Notes: generated by a model from the letters alone, not told the origin. Positions 1-13,385 are shown, counted from the first letter of the stretch. The stretch is 64,000 nucleotides of DNA from Deinococcus hopiensis KR-140 (GCF_900176165.1 NZ_FWWU01000009.1:1738501-1802500), one strand, 5' to 3'. Made by a program: numbers and translations.

Positions 1-1240
1 CGCTTCGGAACCCCTCCAGCCCCGGTTGTGGCGGGTGGAATATGCGGGCGGTGGACCAGACCTGCGGGTGGTGGCGGCCACGCGCAATCCCGACTACACA
101 AACGAGCCCGAACCCGCCTGGGCCCTGCAGGAACTCGTGCGCCGCGAGGTGCGGGCGGCGGGCCTGGACCCACGCTGGGTGGGCCGGGTGGTGCTGAGCC
201 TGGACGCTGGGACGCAATCCGCCCTGGTTCGGCGGGTCACCGGCAACGGAGCCACGGGCCCCCGCGCGCCGGGTGTGGCCGAGGGAGCCGCCATCGTGGA
301 CGTTCGGGGCGGGGGCATCCTCGCGCTGGCCAGCAGCACGGGTGGCGACCAGAGCAGCCAGTCGGGAAAACAGTGGGCAGCCACGGCCCGCCGCCCGGTG
401 GCAAGTACGGTCAAGCCGCTGCTGTACGCCGCTGCGTTCGGGCAGGGCCTCACCCAGCTCAGCACGTTCCCCGACGTGCCCACCCGCTACGGAGGGCAGG
501 CGATCCGCAACAACTCCGGCACCTTCCTGGGCCGCGCCGTCACCGTGCGTGAGGCCAACGCCCGCAGCCTCAACACGGTGGCTGTCCGCGTGGGCGCCGA
601 GCGCGAGGAGGCACTGCGCCGCGTCCTCCGCAGCGTTGGCTATGAGGAGGACCCTGCCAACCGCTCCAGCCCTGCCCTGGGCACCTACCGCGCCTCGCCC
701 CTCTCGGTGGCCGCCGCCTACGCGAGCTTTGCCAATGGGGGCAAGCTGTGTCGCCCGCACCTGCTCGCGGAGGCGTATGACCGCTCAGGACGCCCGCTGC
801 CGCTGCCGCGCTCGGGCTGCCAGGCGCTGTGGAATGCGGCGAGCGCTTTTGAAACCTTCGACATGCTGACGGAAGCGGTAAACGGTTCGGCCAGCCACGT
901 CAGGTTTCTGCGCGCGCCCCTCACGCAGCGGCTGCTGGGCACCGCCGTGCCCCTGGGCGCAAAATCCGGTACCACCGACGACGTGCGCGATACGTGGTGC
1001 GCCGGAGTAACACCGCAGTACGCCATGGGCGTGTGGATCGGGGACCCCAACGGCGTCCAGAGTGTGCCCACCAATCTGTACCGCGAGCAGGCGGCGTGCC
1101 GTGAAATTGGCCTGCTGCGCGACTTGCCCCACACGCTGCGCAGCCTCGAGATGCCCCCAGAACTCACGCGGGTAGGTGGTGCGGCGGTGCCTGGATCTGG
1201 CGTCAAACTCCAGAACCCAGACCCACCCACCTCTCCCTAA
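1..1240 (+). CDS. Penicillin-binding protein, transpeptidase domain (5' end outside window)
   Basis: C-terminal part of a class A-type penicillin-binding protein that cross-links peptidoglycan in the periplasm. The frame is open from the first bases, so the N-terminus (glycosyltransferase domain in this family) lies upstream of the window. All three penicilloyl-transferase motifs are visible: the nucleophile motif STVK near base 404, an SLN triad near base 568, and KSGTTDD near base 962 followed by the usual TWCAG and WIGDPNG strand. The protein ends with a short proline-rich tail. The next gene starts 26 bases after its stop. Family assignment is firm; the exact class (PBP1a or PBP1c-like) cannot be decided without the N-terminus. 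Confidence 0.9.
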   Translation, partial: ASEPLQPRLWRVEYAGGGPDLRVVAATRNPDYTNEPEPAWALQELVRREVRAAGLDPRWVGRVVLSLDAGTQSALVRRVTGNGATGPRAPGVAEGAAIVDVRGGGILALASSTGGDQSSQSGKQWAATARRPVASTVKPLLYAAAFGQGLTQLSTFPDVPTRYGGQAIRNNSGTFLGRAVTVREANARSLNTVAVRVGAEREEALRRVLRSVGYEEDPANRSSPALGTYRASPLSVAAAYASFANGGKLCRPHLLAEAYDRSGRPLPLPRSGCQALWNAASAFETFDMLTEAVNGSASHVRFLRAPLTQRLLGTAVPLGAKSGTTDDVRDTWCAGVTPQYAMGVWIGDPNGVQSVPTNLYREQAACREIGLLRDLPHTLRSLEMPPELTRVGGAAVPGSGVKLQNPDPPTSP

Positions 1241-1265
1241 CCCCTCCCCTACTCCAGGAGCCTCT

Positions 1266-1961
1266 ATGCCCTTGTCCGCCCCCCTCGCGATGCTTCCCCT
1301 GCTTGTCCCCACGCCGCTCAGCGCTTCTGCCCTGCTCGGCCTGAGCACGCCGCCGCTGCACCTCACCCTCGCCGCCGACATGACGGGCAGCTCCAAGAAT
1401 CCCGCCTTCGGGTACGCCTCGCAGGCCCGGCTGCTCGCCCAGAGCGTGCTGCTCAACCAGGTACGCTCGGGCGATACGGTAACGCTGCTGCGCATCTGCC
1501 AGGGCGTGCAGACGGTGGCCGACTTCCGCTTTCAGTCCAAGAACGGAGCCCGGATGGGCAAGGCCGACATCCTGCGCTACACGAACGCCCTCACGCAGCC
1601 CTGCGTGGGACGGGGGAGCGCCATCACGGCGGGCCTGAACCAGGCGGTGACGGCGGCAAAGCGCACGGCGGGCGTCGGAAACGTGACGGTGCTGTTTACC
1701 GACGGCGCGGTGCTGGACGATCCCAAGCGGGCGGCGCTGGAAGAAACGGTGGGCAGGCTGCTCGGCCTGAAAGACGCCCAGCTACTGTTCGTGGCGGGTC
1801 TGAGTCCGGAGAAGGGCAGCGGCGGCACGTCCATCCGCGACCACTTTATGAAGGCGCTGGGAAATGGAGCGAATCATTCCCACCTGCTGACGGCCGGGGC
1901 CTACGACCTGAACAACGTGTATCCCACCTTCGCGGACCTCGTGAAAAAGGCCCGGAAATGA
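1266..1961 (+). CDS. Exported VWA-like protein of a two-gene operon
   Basis: 231-residue protein with a hydrophobic N-terminal signal (about residues 1-25). The motif DMTGSS follows a beta-strand (HLTLAAD), as in the metal-binding DxSxS site of von Willebrand factor A domains, though with Thr in the second slot. Later strands such as VTVLFTDGAVLDD resemble the second half of a VWA fold. The ATG at 1266 is preferred over an upstream in-frame start at 1176 because CCAGGAG sits just before it. The gene overlaps the next one by ATGA, so the two are translationally coupled. A role as a sensor or adaptor for the membrane partner is inference. Confidence 0.65.
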   Translation: MPLSAPLAMLPLLVPTPLSASALLGLSTPPLHLTLAADMTGSSKNPAFGYASQARLLAQSVLLNQVRSGDTVTLLRICQGVQTVADFRFQSKNGARMGKADILRYTNALTQPCVGRGSAITAGLNQAVTAAKRTAGVGNVTVLFTDGAVLDDPKRAALEETVGRLLGLKDAQLLFVAGLSPEKGSGGTSIRDHFMKALGNGANHSHLLTAGAYDLNNVYPTFADLVKKARK

Positions 1962-3304
1962 CGGAACCGGCCCCCTCCTCTCCCCACGAATATGAGGCGC
2001 CGCTGCCCCACCCCGGTCCCCTCACCGCCGAGCAGTTCATGCCCGTGCTGCCACCGCAGGAACTGGCGGACTTTCTGGACGAACTGACGCGCGAGCTGTC
2101 CCTGGTGCCGGGAGACGCCGCCCGCGCCGCCCTGACCACCCGCGCCCGGATTCTGAGGTTGAACGTGGAGCAGTACCGCGTCAACTACACCCTGACCCGG
2201 ACCACCCTCACGCGGGTGCTGGCGGAGACGGGCGCGGGCGTGCGTGAGTCCTGGGCGCGGCAGGAAGAACACCTGCGCTTCATGAACGAGGCGAGCGGTG
2301 GCGTGGAACGCGAATACCTGCGGGCCACCGAACAGATTGAGGCTGCCCGCGCCGAGCGCTTCGAGACGCTGGCCCAGTACGGGGCCACGCCGGACACCGG
2401 AAGCGCCGAGGAGTTCTACCAGCAGCAGGCGTTGGCGGACCTGGCGCGGGAAGGCCACCCCATCCGGCCCCCTGAGCAGAAAACCGGGAGCAAGCGGGTC
2501 TTCAACGCCTTCGCCGTGTTCAGCAAGTTTTTCGTGGGGCTGATCAGCGGCGTGTCCATCAATCTGCTGTTCAATCCGGAAAGCCGCCTGTACCTCACCC
2601 TGATCGCGCTGACCGCCGGGGTGATGTTCAGCGTACTGCTGCTGTGGCTGGTGGACGAACTGGCGTACCGCGCGAAGCTCGCCGGAGGAACGCCCGGTAT
2701 GGGCCGCCCAGGACTGTATATCGGCGGCATTCTGGCCGTCACGGCGCTGTACCTGGGCGTGGAAGGGTACCTCAACTGGGACGGCATTCTGCGCACCACC
2801 CAGCAGATTGCGGCGAACGCCGCCCAGCAGGGGCAACTGACGGACCTCAGCGCGGCGCCCGACACCAATGCGGTACCCGAACACTGGTCTTTGCTCGCCT
2901 TCACGCTGGCCCTGGTGAGCATGGCGGTGGGCGCGGCACTCCTTCAGGGACGCGAACGGGCCCGCACACTGCTGGAGCGCGAACGCCTCGCGGCCCGGGT
3001 GGCCGACCTCAAGCGCAGCCGCGAGTATGTGGACGCCGCGCGGACCACCGGCGCCGTGGCGTATCTGGAAGCGGCGCGGGACCGCCTCGCTCCGCCCAGA
3101 GACGTCACCAGTCCGGACCACGCCCGCTTCAACGAGCGCGTGTTGGGCCACTGGGAGCAGGAGAGAGAGACGCAGGTGGGCACGCAGACGGGCACACTTG
3201 TGCGCGAGGCCAGGCAACTTCAAGACGCCCTGGAAGATTTTGCCCGTCAGTTGCGGGAGGCGCAGCACCCGCAACCCCGCAGGGGCCTGCTGGGGCTGCT
3301 GTAG
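1958..3304 (+). CDS. Four-TM membrane protein with flanking coiled coils
   Basis: 448 residues with no enzymatic motif that I recognise. Residues 1-180 are hydrophilic and rich in Glu, Arg and Ala, with likely helical coiled-coil stretches (about 60-140). Hydrophobic segments follow at about 190-205, 211-235, 252-271 and 312-330. A second charged helical tail (331-440) ends in a short hydrophobic terminus. The start overlaps the stop of the VWA-like gene (ATGA), so they probably form a complex at the cytoplasmic membrane. Function unknown. Confidence 0.7.
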   Translation: MTEPAPSSPHEYEAPLPHPGPLTAEQFMPVLPPQELADFLDELTRELSLVPGDAARAALTTRARILRLNVEQYRVNYTLTRTTLTRVLAETGAGVRESWARQEEHLRFMNEASGGVEREYLRATEQIEAARAERFETLAQYGATPDTGSAEEFYQQQALADLAREGHPIRPPEQKTGSKRVFNAFAVFSKFFVGLISGVSINLLFNPESRLYLTLIALTAGVMFSVLLLWLVDELAYRAKLAGGTPGMGRPGLYIGGILAVTALYLGVEGYLNWDGILRTTQQIAANAAQQGQLTDLSAAPDTNAVPEHWSLLAFTLALVSMAVGAALLQGRERARTLLERERLAARVADLKRSREYVDAARTTGAVAYLEAARDRLAPPRDVTSPDHARFNERVLGHWEQERETQVGTQTGTLVREARQLQDALEDFARQLREAQHPQPRRGLLGLL

Positions 3305-3344
3305 GCGGGGCACGAGAGCGAAAGGCCGAGCGCCGACGACCAAA

Positions 3345-3376
3345 AGCTCAAAAAAACACCCCGCCGAAGCGGGGCC
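3345..3376 (-). terminator. Rho-independent terminator of the 3406-3636 gene
   Basis: Read on the minus strand, CCCCGC and GCGGGG arms (3359-3364 and 3369-3374) around a four-base loop are followed by a T-rich run. It also lies between two convergent genes and may stop readthrough from the left. Confidence 0.75.
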
Positions 3377-3405
3377 AGGAGGAAGCTGGGAGCGTGAGGC
3401 AGCGG

Positions 3406-3636
3406 TCAGTCTGCCGCTTCGGCAGAGATGGACCCAGCGCGCATCGCGGGGGCCGAGGAGATGTAGCCGATGGCCCGCCAGGGAATATCGAGATCTACGC
3501 CGCCCACGTGAATAGTGAGGGGGCTATCGGGCAGGGCCGCGCGGTTCAGGGTGCGGCTGATGCGCTCCTTCTGGGAGCGGGAGAGTTCCAGCGGGATTAC
3601 GTCGCCATTGTTCAGGTGCAGTTTGACAGAAAGCAT
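3406..3636 (-). CDS. Small conserved-looking protein, function unknown
   Basis: 76 residues beginning MLSVKLHLNNGDVIPLELS. It has alternating beta-strand character, no signal peptide and no membrane segment. A perfect AGGAGG Shine-Dalgarno lies seven bases before the ATG, and a terminator follows the stop, which makes this a real single-gene unit despite its size. No family was recognised. Confidence 0.7.
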   Translation of the reverse strand: MLSVKLHLNNGDVIPLELSRSQKERISRTLNRAALPDSPLTIHVGGVDLDIPWRAIGYISSAPAMRAGSISAEAAD

Positions 3637-3861
3637 GATGTCCTCCTAGGGAAGTAGGAACTTGATGAAGTTGGCTTAATGGTAGCACTCTCGCCTGACG
3701 GTTTTCTTTCGTCCCTTCATCCATCCGTCTAGAGAACCTGAAGCCAGTCGCCGTGACCCGAGAAGCAGGCGTTCCAGAGAAGTCCCTACCACACCGCTTT
3801 TTTCAATCTCCATCCCCCAACGGCCCAACAGCTCGGGGAGCGACCGCTCTTCAGGAAGAAG

Positions 3862-3890
3862 CAAAAGGACCTCACCCGAAAGTGAGGTCC
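3862..3890 (-). terminator. Terminator downstream of mnmA
   Basis: Nine-base perfect arms (3867-3875 and 3882-3890) with a six-base loop. On the minus strand the stem runs into TTTTGCTTCTTCC, so it terminates mnmA transcription. Confidence 0.8.
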
Positions 3891-3914
3891 ATGAAGAATG
3901 GCTCAAACCACGGC

Positions 3915-5027
<1,113 letters not shown>

Positions 5028-5130
5028 ACCGCCGGGGAGCTTATCAGTTCCTGCAGGAACCAACCGTAAGGGCAGGCCAGGGCCAGACGAGCCCGCCCGC
5101 TTCTCCCCCGCGAGGTGCTGCAATGGAGGC

Positions 5131-5952
5131 ATGACCGCCACGGCCACCTCTGCCCTGTACCGCGTCCTCGCACCACCCCGGAAGGAAGGGGGCAAGGCCG
5201 TCACCGTCTTTTCCGATGCTTCGGGTGAGCTCCAGAGCCGGGCGGCTGACGCAGGAACGCCGCTGAGCGTCTTCGTCGAATCGGCAGACCTTTCGGGGGT
5301 GGAGCTGCAGGTCTTTACGCCACAGAACGCGAAAGGGACCTCAGACTCTGGCGCGCTGGCGGCCCTCGCCTTTTTGCAACCCCTGGGCGTGTTGCTGGAC
5401 GTGGTGGACGTGAGCATGGGCGGAGAAGTCCTGAGCGCCCAGCTGTGCGGCGGCGAATGGTTGCTACGGCAGGGGGAAGTGACGGCGGAGGCGGTGGTCG
5501 GTGCGGACCTCTCCCCTATCGGGCTGCCTTCGGAAAACGTGCACATCGCCTCGGCGGGCCGCCCAAACCTGGTGGTGGAGGTCACGGACCTGGCGACGCT
5601 GGACGCCTTCACACCGAACGGAGAAGCCATTTCTACCGTGAACCGCGCGACGGGAACCACGGGTCTGATCCTGTTCACGGCGGGGGGGGAGGGCCGGGAA
5701 GACGTGAGTTTCCGGGCGTTTGGGCCGCTGAAAGGCTTTCTGGAGGACGGCGCGAGCAGCAATATGTTCGCCTGTCTGGTGGGAACGCTGGGAGCGCTCG
5801 GAAGGCTGCCCCAGAACCTCAACCTCATTCGCGGGGCGCAGCGGATGCCCGGCCAGCCCGCGCGCCTGACCGCCCAGTTTGCCCTGCGGAGCGGCGGGGC
5901 GGCAGACGTGTGGGTGGGGGGCCGGGCGGCGCGGGTGGAAGCCGCAGGCTAA
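5131..5952 (+). CDS. PhzF-fold protein with altered active site
   Basis: 273 residues with the two-domain pattern of the PhzF/diaminopimelate-epimerase-like family. The strand ending LSVFVES is followed by VFTPQN, then IASAGRPNLVVEV and LDAFTPNGEAI, then GLILFTAGG, DVSFRAFGP and FLEDGASSN. Active PhzF enzymes have a catalytic Glu in FTPxxE and a GH dipeptide shortly after. Here that stretch reads FTPQNAKGTSDSG, so both are missing. It is therefore probably not a classical isomerase. The ATG at 5131 directly follows GGAGGC. It is divergent from mnmA, with about 100 bases between the starts. Specific role unknown. Confidence 0.7.
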   Translation: MTATATSALYRVLAPPRKEGGKAVTVFSDASGELQSRAADAGTPLSVFVESADLSGVELQVFTPQNAKGTSDSGALAALAFLQPLGVLLDVVDVSMGGEVLSAQLCGGEWLLRQGEVTAEAVVGADLSPIGLPSENVHIASAGRPNLVVEVTDLATLDAFTPNGEAISTVNRATGTTGLILFTAGGEGREDVSFRAFGPLKGFLEDGASSNMFACLVGTLGALGRLPQNLNLIRGAQRMPGQPARLTAQFALRSGGAADVWVGGRAARVEAAG

Positions 5953-6010
5953 AGGTGGGGGAGGGGAAACCGGGGCAGTTTCCCGGGGCGCTCCTCTAGA
6001 CTCCGTATCC

Positions 6011-7216
6011 ATGAACGCCCCACACCTCTTGCCGGATGCCATTCGGGCGCAGTTCCCACCCCTTGCCCGTGGGCGCGCGTACCTCGACAACGCGGCGGGT
6101 GGCCTGCTGCCCGCACGGGCCATTGCTGCCATCGCTGCGCATCTCACCCGCTACGGAGCCACCAACGCGATGCCCGGGCACCAGCCGGGGCAAGAGGTTC
6201 TGGCCCTGAAGCACCGGGCGCGGGAAGCGACGGCACTCTTTCTGAACGCCCAGCCCGAAGACGTGGCCCTCGCGTCCAGTTCCACGGCATTGGCTTTCCG
6301 CCTTGCCGCCGCGTTTGGGCGGAGGTGGGAACCGGGCGACGAGATCATTCTCAGCGGACTGGAACATGAGGCCAATGCCAGTCCCTGGCGCGAACTGGAG
6401 CGCGTGGGCGTGAAGATTCACGTGTGGCACGCCCGTCGGCCCGACATGCAGCTCCACCCTGAGGACCTCGCCGCGCTGCTCTCGCCACGCACACGGCTGG
6501 TGGCGGTGACGGCAGCGAGCAACGCGCTGGGCGTGAGTGTGGACATTCCCACTGTTACGGCGCAGGTGCGGGCAGCGGGCGTGTGGACGGTGGTGGACGC
6601 CGTGCATTCCGCGCCCCACGCCTTTCCCGACGTGCAGGCGTGGGGCGCGGATTTCGTCATGTTCAGTCCCTACAAGGTCTGGGGACCGCACCTGGGCGCG
6701 CTGTGGATTTCCCCCGAACACCGCCCGCACCTGTCCTGGCCACGCCTGAGCTTTGTGGCGCAGGGCGATATCACGGGCCTGGAACACGGCACCCCACAAT
6801 TCGAGTTGCTGGCTGGCTGGCTGGGCACCCTGGACTACCTGCGCGAACTGGGCGGACACGAGACGCTGACGCGGGAGGCACTGAAGGCGGCGTCCGCACG
6901 CATCGGTGGGTTGGAGCGCCCCGTCTCCGAGCGCCTAATCTCTGGCCTGCTGGAGACGCCGGGCGTTACCGTCTATGGACCGCAAACCATGAAGGGCCGC
7001 ATCGGCACCGCCGCCTTCCGGCTGGAGGGAGAAGCGCCCGGGCACACCGCGGCCCGCCTCTCCGCGCAGGGCGTGGACGTGGCTGCCGGGCACTTTTACG
7101 CCGTGCAGCCTCTGAAAGACCTGGGCCTGTACCCCGAGGGCGTGGTGCGCGCGAGCATCGCGCATTACACGACGTTGGAGGATGTGGAGCGGCTGCTGGC
7201 GGGAGTAAGGCGGTAG
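6011..7216 (+). CDS. Class V aminotransferase / cysteine-desulfurase-like PLP enzyme
   Basis: 401 residues, fold-type I PLP enzyme. It begins with the substrate-loop YLDNAAGG (residues 25-32) and has the cofactor Asp in VVDAVHS (Asp197) and the Schiff-base Lys222 in FSPYKVWGPH. The C-terminal small domain ends VRASIAHYTT, as in SufS/NifS-like and kynureninase-like members. A cysteine nucleophile in the usual desulfurase loop is not obvious, so the substrate is uncertain. The start is ATG 6011, immediately downstream of a C-rich gap after the PhzF-like gene; co-transcription with it is possible. Confidence 0.85.
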   Translation: MNAPHLLPDAIRAQFPPLARGRAYLDNAAGGLLPARAIAAIAAHLTRYGATNAMPGHQPGQEVLALKHRAREATALFLNAQPEDVALASSSTALAFRLAAAFGRRWEPGDEIILSGLEHEANASPWRELERVGVKIHVWHARRPDMQLHPEDLAALLSPRTRLVAVTAASNALGVSVDIPTVTAQVRAAGVWTVVDAVHSAPHAFPDVQAWGADFVMFSPYKVWGPHLGALWISPEHRPHLSWPRLSFVAQGDITGLEHGTPQFELLAGWLGTLDYLRELGGHETLTREALKAASARIGGLERPVSERLISGLLETPGVTVYGPQTMKGRIGTAAFRLEGEAPGHTAARLSAQGVDVAAGHFYAVQPLKDLGLYPEGVVRASIAHYTTLEDVERLLAGVRR

Positions 7217-7338
7217 GGGCTGGGAGATCTGAGCGTACGAAGGCTTGCCCCGGATAAACGGTCCTCCCCGAAAGGCGTGAAGCTTCTGCCCCCTCACCCT
7301 CATGCCGAAGCCAGGCACCCCGGCGTTACCCTGCCCCC

Positions 7339-9372
<2,034 letters not shown>

Positions 9373-9381
9373 GCGGCGGTC

Positions 9382-9420
9382 AGGGGCAGACCCAGGTTTA
9401 AACCCCCAGGTCTGCCCCTT
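9382..9420. terminator. Hairpin between convergent genes
   Basis: Eleven-base perfect arms (9382-9392 and 9409-9419) with a loop containing TTTAAAC. It sits between the convergent DUF255 and LolA-like genes and probably works in both directions, although there is no long T-tract. Confidence 0.65.
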
Positions 9421-9433
9421 CAAGCGCCGGCCT

Positions 9434-10093
9434 TTACTGCCGAATGATCTGCGCGTCCTTGGGCAGGGCGGTCAGGCCCGCCGCCGTGAGACCGCTGTTG
9501 ACCTTGTAGTTGCTGATGGTCAGGTCCGCCAACACCTTGTTGCCGGTGCCGACGAGTTGCAGCCGTGTGGGCCGCCAGCCCGCTTCGGTGATCCACACGC
9601 GGGCACGGTCCGAGCTGTTCGCATTTTTGGGCGTGGCTTCGAGCTGGTAGACCTTCTTGCCGCCCACCGTGGTGCTGCCCAGCAGTTTGACGTTGTACTG
9701 GCCCAGCAGGGTGGTGGTGTTGGCGAGTTGCGTGAAGTCCAGTCCCGCCAGGCCAGCACTCTCGGCGGCCTTCTTGATGGGCGTCACCGTGACCTGGTTG
9801 GTCAGGAAGAGGTACTGCCGGATCTCGTTTTTATCCGTTACCACGATGTTGTCGGCCAGGGCGTCGGGCGCGGCGAACTGGAGGCGGGCCACACCCTGCG
9901 CGGGAATGCTCTTGAGGGTCAGGTCAAGCTTCTGGTTGGCCGATTGGAATGAGGCCGTGCCGCTGAGCCGGAACGACACGTCGCGGGCGGACTTCTGTGC
10001 GGCATCGACATTTTTCAGGATGTCCTGAGCCGTCTGCGCGCCCGCCGTGGGGGCGAGAACGGCCAGGGTCAGGAGGGGAAGAATTCGCTTCAC
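9434..10093 (-). CDS. LolA-like outer-membrane lipoprotein-sorting protein
   Basis: 219 residues with a signal peptide (KRILPLLTLAVLAPTAGAQ) and the LolA/LolB-like beta pattern: QDILKNVDAAQKS, a middle LQFAAPDALADNIVV strand, and a C-terminal region ending WRPTRLQLVG. Such proteins bind acyl chains in the periplasm and ferry lipids or lipoproteins. GTG at 10093 is chosen because the signal peptide starts there and AGGAGG lies 12 bases upstream; longer in-frame starts run into the neighbouring gene. It lies 56 bases behind the barrel-like protein gene and probably belongs to the same operon. Confidence 0.75.
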   Translation of the reverse strand: MKRILPLLTLAVLAPTAGAQTAQDILKNVDAAQKSARDVSFRLSGTASFQSANQKLDLTLKSIPAQGVARLQFAAPDALADNIVVTDKNEIRQYLFLTNQVTVTPIKKAAESAGLAGLDFTQLANTTTLLGQYNVKLLGSTTVGGKKVYQLEATPKNANSSDRARVWITEAGWRPTRLQLVGTGNKVLADLTISNYKVNSGLTAAGLTALPKDAQIIRQ

Positions 10094-10149
10094 CGGATCA
10101 GTCTTCCACCTCCTCTCATGAGAAGGAGGGAGCGTGGCTGATGCGGGAT

Positions 10150-11097
10150 TCACGGCGTCTGGCGGGACGCAAGACCGCCCAGGGCAAAGCTGTAACCCAC
10201 CCGCGCGCCGAGCCCCCCGGTGCCTCCACGTACGTCCACCGCCAGGGTTCCCGTTCCCAGGGGCACGGAGGTTTCCAGTCCGGCGCGGAACGGCGCGCTC
10301 GCCGTACGCCAGGGTTCGTAGGCGAGGTAGGCCCGCGCCGAGCTGCCCTCACCGAGTACGTCCGGCACCGACACGCTGCCCACTGTTCCCCAGCCGCCGA
10401 CTCCGACCAGGGCGTCCACAGCCATGGTTAAGCCTGATTCTGCCGTGTAGCTCGCCCCGCCCGTCACGCCCAGCACACCCCGGCCTGCTCGGGCTCCCAG
10501 CCGCAGCGTGACGCCACCGGTGCGCTCGGTGGTGGGCTCAGCCTCTGGATCGTCGCCCTCGGCGGGCGGCAGCACGCGGGTGAGGTCCCGCCGCCACTCC
10601 ACTCCCAGCAGGCCCTGGTTCTGGGCCCCGAACTCACCGCCGGCCACCGCGACGAGGGTGCGGTTCACCCGGTAGCGGGCGGTGAAGTCCACGTCCCAGC
10701 CGCGATCCCGCAGATCGGTGGGCGTCAGGGCCCAGGCGGCCAGGGGATCTACGTTTGCGGCGGTAAAGAAGGCCCCCCCGAGGTTGAGCGCGACGGGACC
10801 GAGCGTGGCGGTGGCCTGCGAGGACACCCGCACCCCACCCCGCCAGGTAACGGCGGCGTCCGTCCGGGCCGTCACCGCACCTGCTGGCGGCAGGCTGAGG
10901 CCCTGCGTGACGCCGACCTCTACCCCCCGGTTCGACGCCGCCGCCGACAGGGTAAAGCGCCCGGCCGTCACGTTGGTGACCCCCACCCGAAAGAGGCTGC
11001 CCCCACTTCCGTAAGCCACCCCGAAGTCGAGGTCCGCCGCGCCCGCTCCTCCACCCAACGCTGCGCCCAGGGCCAGAACCGTCATCACACGCTGCAT
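10150..11097 (-). CDS. Secreted beta-rich protein, predicted outer-membrane barrel
   Basis: 315 residues with a cleavable signal (MQRVMTVLALGAALGGGAGA). The mature part alternates Gly/Val/Ala/Arg strands with short turns (for example VTLRLGARAGRGVLGVTGGA) and ends GARVGYSFALGG, as in small outer-membrane barrels of the Deinococcus-Thermus group. No catalytic motif. ATG at 11097 has a G-rich ribosome site. It is followed by the LolA-like gene, which suggests a shared envelope-biogenesis task. Confidence 0.65.
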   Translation of the reverse strand: MQRVMTVLALGAALGGGAGAADLDFGVAYGSGGSLFRVGVTNVTAGRFTLSAAASNRGVEVGVTQGLSLPPAGAVTARTDAAVTWRGGVRVSSQATATLGPVALNLGGAFFTAANVDPLAAWALTPTDLRDRGWDVDFTARYRVNRTLVAVAGGEFGAQNQGLLGVEWRRDLTRVLPPAEGDDPEAEPTTERTGGVTLRLGARAGRGVLGVTGGASYTAESGLTMAVDALVGVGGWGTVGSVSVPDVLGEGSSARAYLAYEPWRTASAPFRAGLETSVPLGTGTLAVDVRGGTGGLGARVGYSFALGGLASRQTP

Positions 11098-11175
11098 GCC
11101 CCCACTCTGCACGTCCCGCTCCTCCCTGTGGGCCACATCAGATTTACCCAAGCTTGGCCCGCTAGGGTGGTGGGC

Positions 11176-11682
11176 GTGAAGAAGCTGCTCCTCGCTCCGC
11201 TGCTGGCCCTCGGCCTGCTCCCCACTGGACTGGGAGGATGCGCGCCCGTGCAGTCCGCAGTGCAGGTGCCCTCTTTCGAGGTGGAGAACGTGCGCCTCAC
11301 CGGCCTGAGTCTGCCCAGCGGTCCGAATCCGGCGCTGGCGAGCCTCACCCTGCGCCTGAGGGTAAGGAACCCCAACCCAGCGCCCGTCCGCCTCGCCAAC
11401 ATCGCCGCGCGCCTCGTGCTCGACGGGCAGGACGCCGGGCGGGTGGAGCTGCCCAACGTTGCCCTGCCTGCGCGGGGCGAAACCACCCAGGAGGCCAACC
11501 TTCAAATTCCCGTGACGCTGAGCACCGCTGGGGCCTTTCTCAGCGTGGCGCGCGGGCAGGAGGTGGCCTACCGGCTGGACGGCACCTTCACGGCGGACCT
11601 CGGTTCCCTGGGGCGGCCCAGCTTCGGGCCGTTCACGCTGGCGCAGGGGGTGTGGCAACAACGGGCGATGTTGCCGTTCTAG
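11176..11682 (+). CDS. LEA type 2 / WHy-domain lipoprotein
   Basis: 168 residues. A lipoprotein signal ends in LGGC (lipobox). The mature region has the WHy-domain pattern: VENVRLTGLSLPSG, LTLRLRVRNPNP, LANIAARLVLDGQDAG, then LPARGETTQEANLQIPV. WHy/LEA14 domains occur in desiccation-linked proteins and are common in Deinococcus. GTG at 11176 is the start that puts the positively charged VKK directly before the hydrophobic core. The function is probably envelope-associated; the ligand is unknown. Confidence 0.8.
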   Translation: MKKLLLAPLLALGLLPTGLGGCAPVQSAVQVPSFEVENVRLTGLSLPSGPNPALASLTLRLRVRNPNPAPVRLANIAARLVLDGQDAGRVELPNVALPARGETTQEANLQIPVTLSTAGAFLSVARGQEVAYRLDGTFTADLGSLGRPSFGPFTLAQGVWQQRAMLPF

Positions 11683-11721
11683 GACCGCCGGTTTCCAGCG
11701 GCCAGCGCTACTCTGAGTCGC

Positions 11722-12890
<1,169 letters not shown>

Positions 12891-12894
<4 letters not shown>

Positions 12895-13331
12895 GGCGCC
12901 TGCTTTCCCTCCCCCTGCTGCTCCTTCCCCTGTCTCTGGGCGCCTGCACGCCCGCCATGAACAGCCAGCCGGTTCAGGTCTTTGAAGGCACGGGCCGCGT
13001 CCTGCTGCGCGAGCAGCGTTACCGCCTGGTGTTTACGGTGGATCCCAAGACACACGAACTGAACGGCACCCTCGAAAACCAGACGAGCAAAGACCGCTTC
13101 GAGGCGCAGGGCACCCTGCTGCCCGTCTCGGCGGAGGAGGCTGAGTTGACCGTCAGGGTCGCGGTGGGGAACAGTCTCACACTGAACGCGAGCGTCCTGG
13201 GCTTTGGCATAAATGGCGTCAGCCTCAAGTCCGATGCCCTGCTTACCGGACGGGTGGTGGGGGAAGTCTTCACTGGAAACCTGCTCGTCAACAGGGTTCC
13301 GTATCGGGTAACGCTGCGGCGGGTACGGTAA
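12891..13331 (+). CDS. Small lipoprotein, paralogue of the next gene
   Basis: 146 residues with a lipobox LGAC after a leucine-rich signal. The mature part is beta-rich: FEGTGRVLLREQRYRLVFTV, an ELNGTLENQTS turn, and YRVTLRRVR at the end. It begins inside the amidase stop (GTGA). It shares layout with the following gene (Y/F-G-G-T-G-R, YRLV, L-x-G-x-x-x-N), which suggests an old tandem duplication. Function unknown. Confidence 0.75.
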
Positions 13332-13385
13332 CTTGCGCGGGAAGGTGCATCAGACACGGTTCATGAGCTGCCCGTAGCCTCCGGT

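Noticed and set aside
1901..3343. 480-codon minus-strand frame
   Set aside because: Shadow of the four-TM membrane protein. Its composition (His/Gln/Arg-rich) is that of antisense high-GC coding sequence.
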